Assembly: GCA_009746045.1 (NCBI GenBank)
Contig: RPFO01000026.1
Span: 3,040,676 to 3,104,675 of the forward strand
Length of the DNA stretch: 64,000 bases
Direction: 5' to 3'
DNA from: Mesostigma viride
Taxonomy: Eukaryota > Streptophyta > Mesostigmatophyceae > Mesostigmatales > Mesostigmataceae
Within the stretch, counting starts at the first letter, position 1; each line of letters opens with the position of its first letter. The position numbers and the translations under genes were made by a program. Under the pieces are notes generated by a model. That model was not told the origin of the DNA and searched no databases. It was given only the letters and a program-made list of their open reading frames with translations. This document shows positions 63,897-64,000 of the stretch, piece by piece.

Positions 63897-64000
63897 AGAC
63901 ACGGCCAACCAACCGTCATGGAGGTCAAGTTTTTGGTCGACACAGGCGCTTCCACGTCCTTCATCAACGCGGCACTGGTGCGCCGGCTGGGCCTGACGCC
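63897..64000 (+). pseudogene. gypsy-type protease, partial at the window edge
   Basis: Begins CDS-like sequence with VMEVKFLVDTGASTSFIN (DTG at 63939-63947), a canonical retropepsin, and runs off the window. It is most likely the continuation of the gag at 56032-58936, separated by the AT-rich insertion and element D. Confidence 0.7.

Overview
This window is nuclear DNA from a eukaryote. It has spliced GT-AG genes, LTR retrotransposons, a LINE, a tyrosine-recombinase retrotransposon, TIR elements and a minisatellite, and no operons or bacterial signals. The mix of element types and the GC-rich, repeat-swollen layout suggest an alga or other protist with a large genome. I cannot name the species. 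Apart from one spliced gene at about 5-8.7 kb and one unidentified ORF at 9.3-10 kb, almost everything is mobile DNA.

Layout: 1-1178 is a 30-bp minisatellite with a 90-bp higher-order pattern. 1.2-2.6 kb is non-coding. 2607-4572 and 10325-13405 are two nearly identical copies of an RLE-type LINE, with a third inverted fragment at 10079-10309; all sit in (TA)n with target duplications. Between them lies a three-exon gene (4992-8721) for a DDE/RNase-H-like protein. Its introns and flanks carry about a dozen copies of a palindrome centred on CTGCAG. A TIR element (9007-9219) and an unknown ORF follow. 13447-15584 holds a 1.5-kb repeat beside its own internally deleted copy.

15749-27027 is a Ty3/gypsy-type element with order gag, zinc knuckle, protease, a complete-looking C5 cytosine DNA methyltransferase, RT, RNase H, integrase and a PHD finger. 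It is broken by several single-base frame changes, and its left LTR carries a further TIR element. This combination of a DNA-methylation writer and a histone reader in one retrotransposon is the most interesting system in the window.

27337-48296 holds three copia-like elements on the minus strand. A (27337-33492) and B (33607-48296) are sisters; C (38848-47308) is nested in B. All have 5-bp target duplications and AGTT...AACT LTR termini. All share an unusual order: ORF1 is Gag-integrase, and ORF2 is protease-RT-RNase H, with a DTQ instead of DTG/DSG protease motif. A and B sit in the upstream part of a DIRS-like element (RT, RNase H and tyrosine recombinase, about 48.3-53.5 kb). That element's recombinase is itself split by a hAT-type element (8-bp TSD) and a piggyBac-type element (TTAA TSD).

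54253-64000 contains an isolated LTR with primer-binding site, then a gypsy gag with polyglutamine. The gag is split by a 766-bp foldback element. The gag and its protease (which resumes at 63.9 kb) are separated by an AT-rich insertion that holds a copia-type element with 808-bp LTRs (59001-63508). That element kept gag-protease but lost the rest of pol, and its LTRs contain heat-shock-element-like dyads upstream of a TATA box. The window is therefore a deep nest of insertions whose order can be read from the target duplications.
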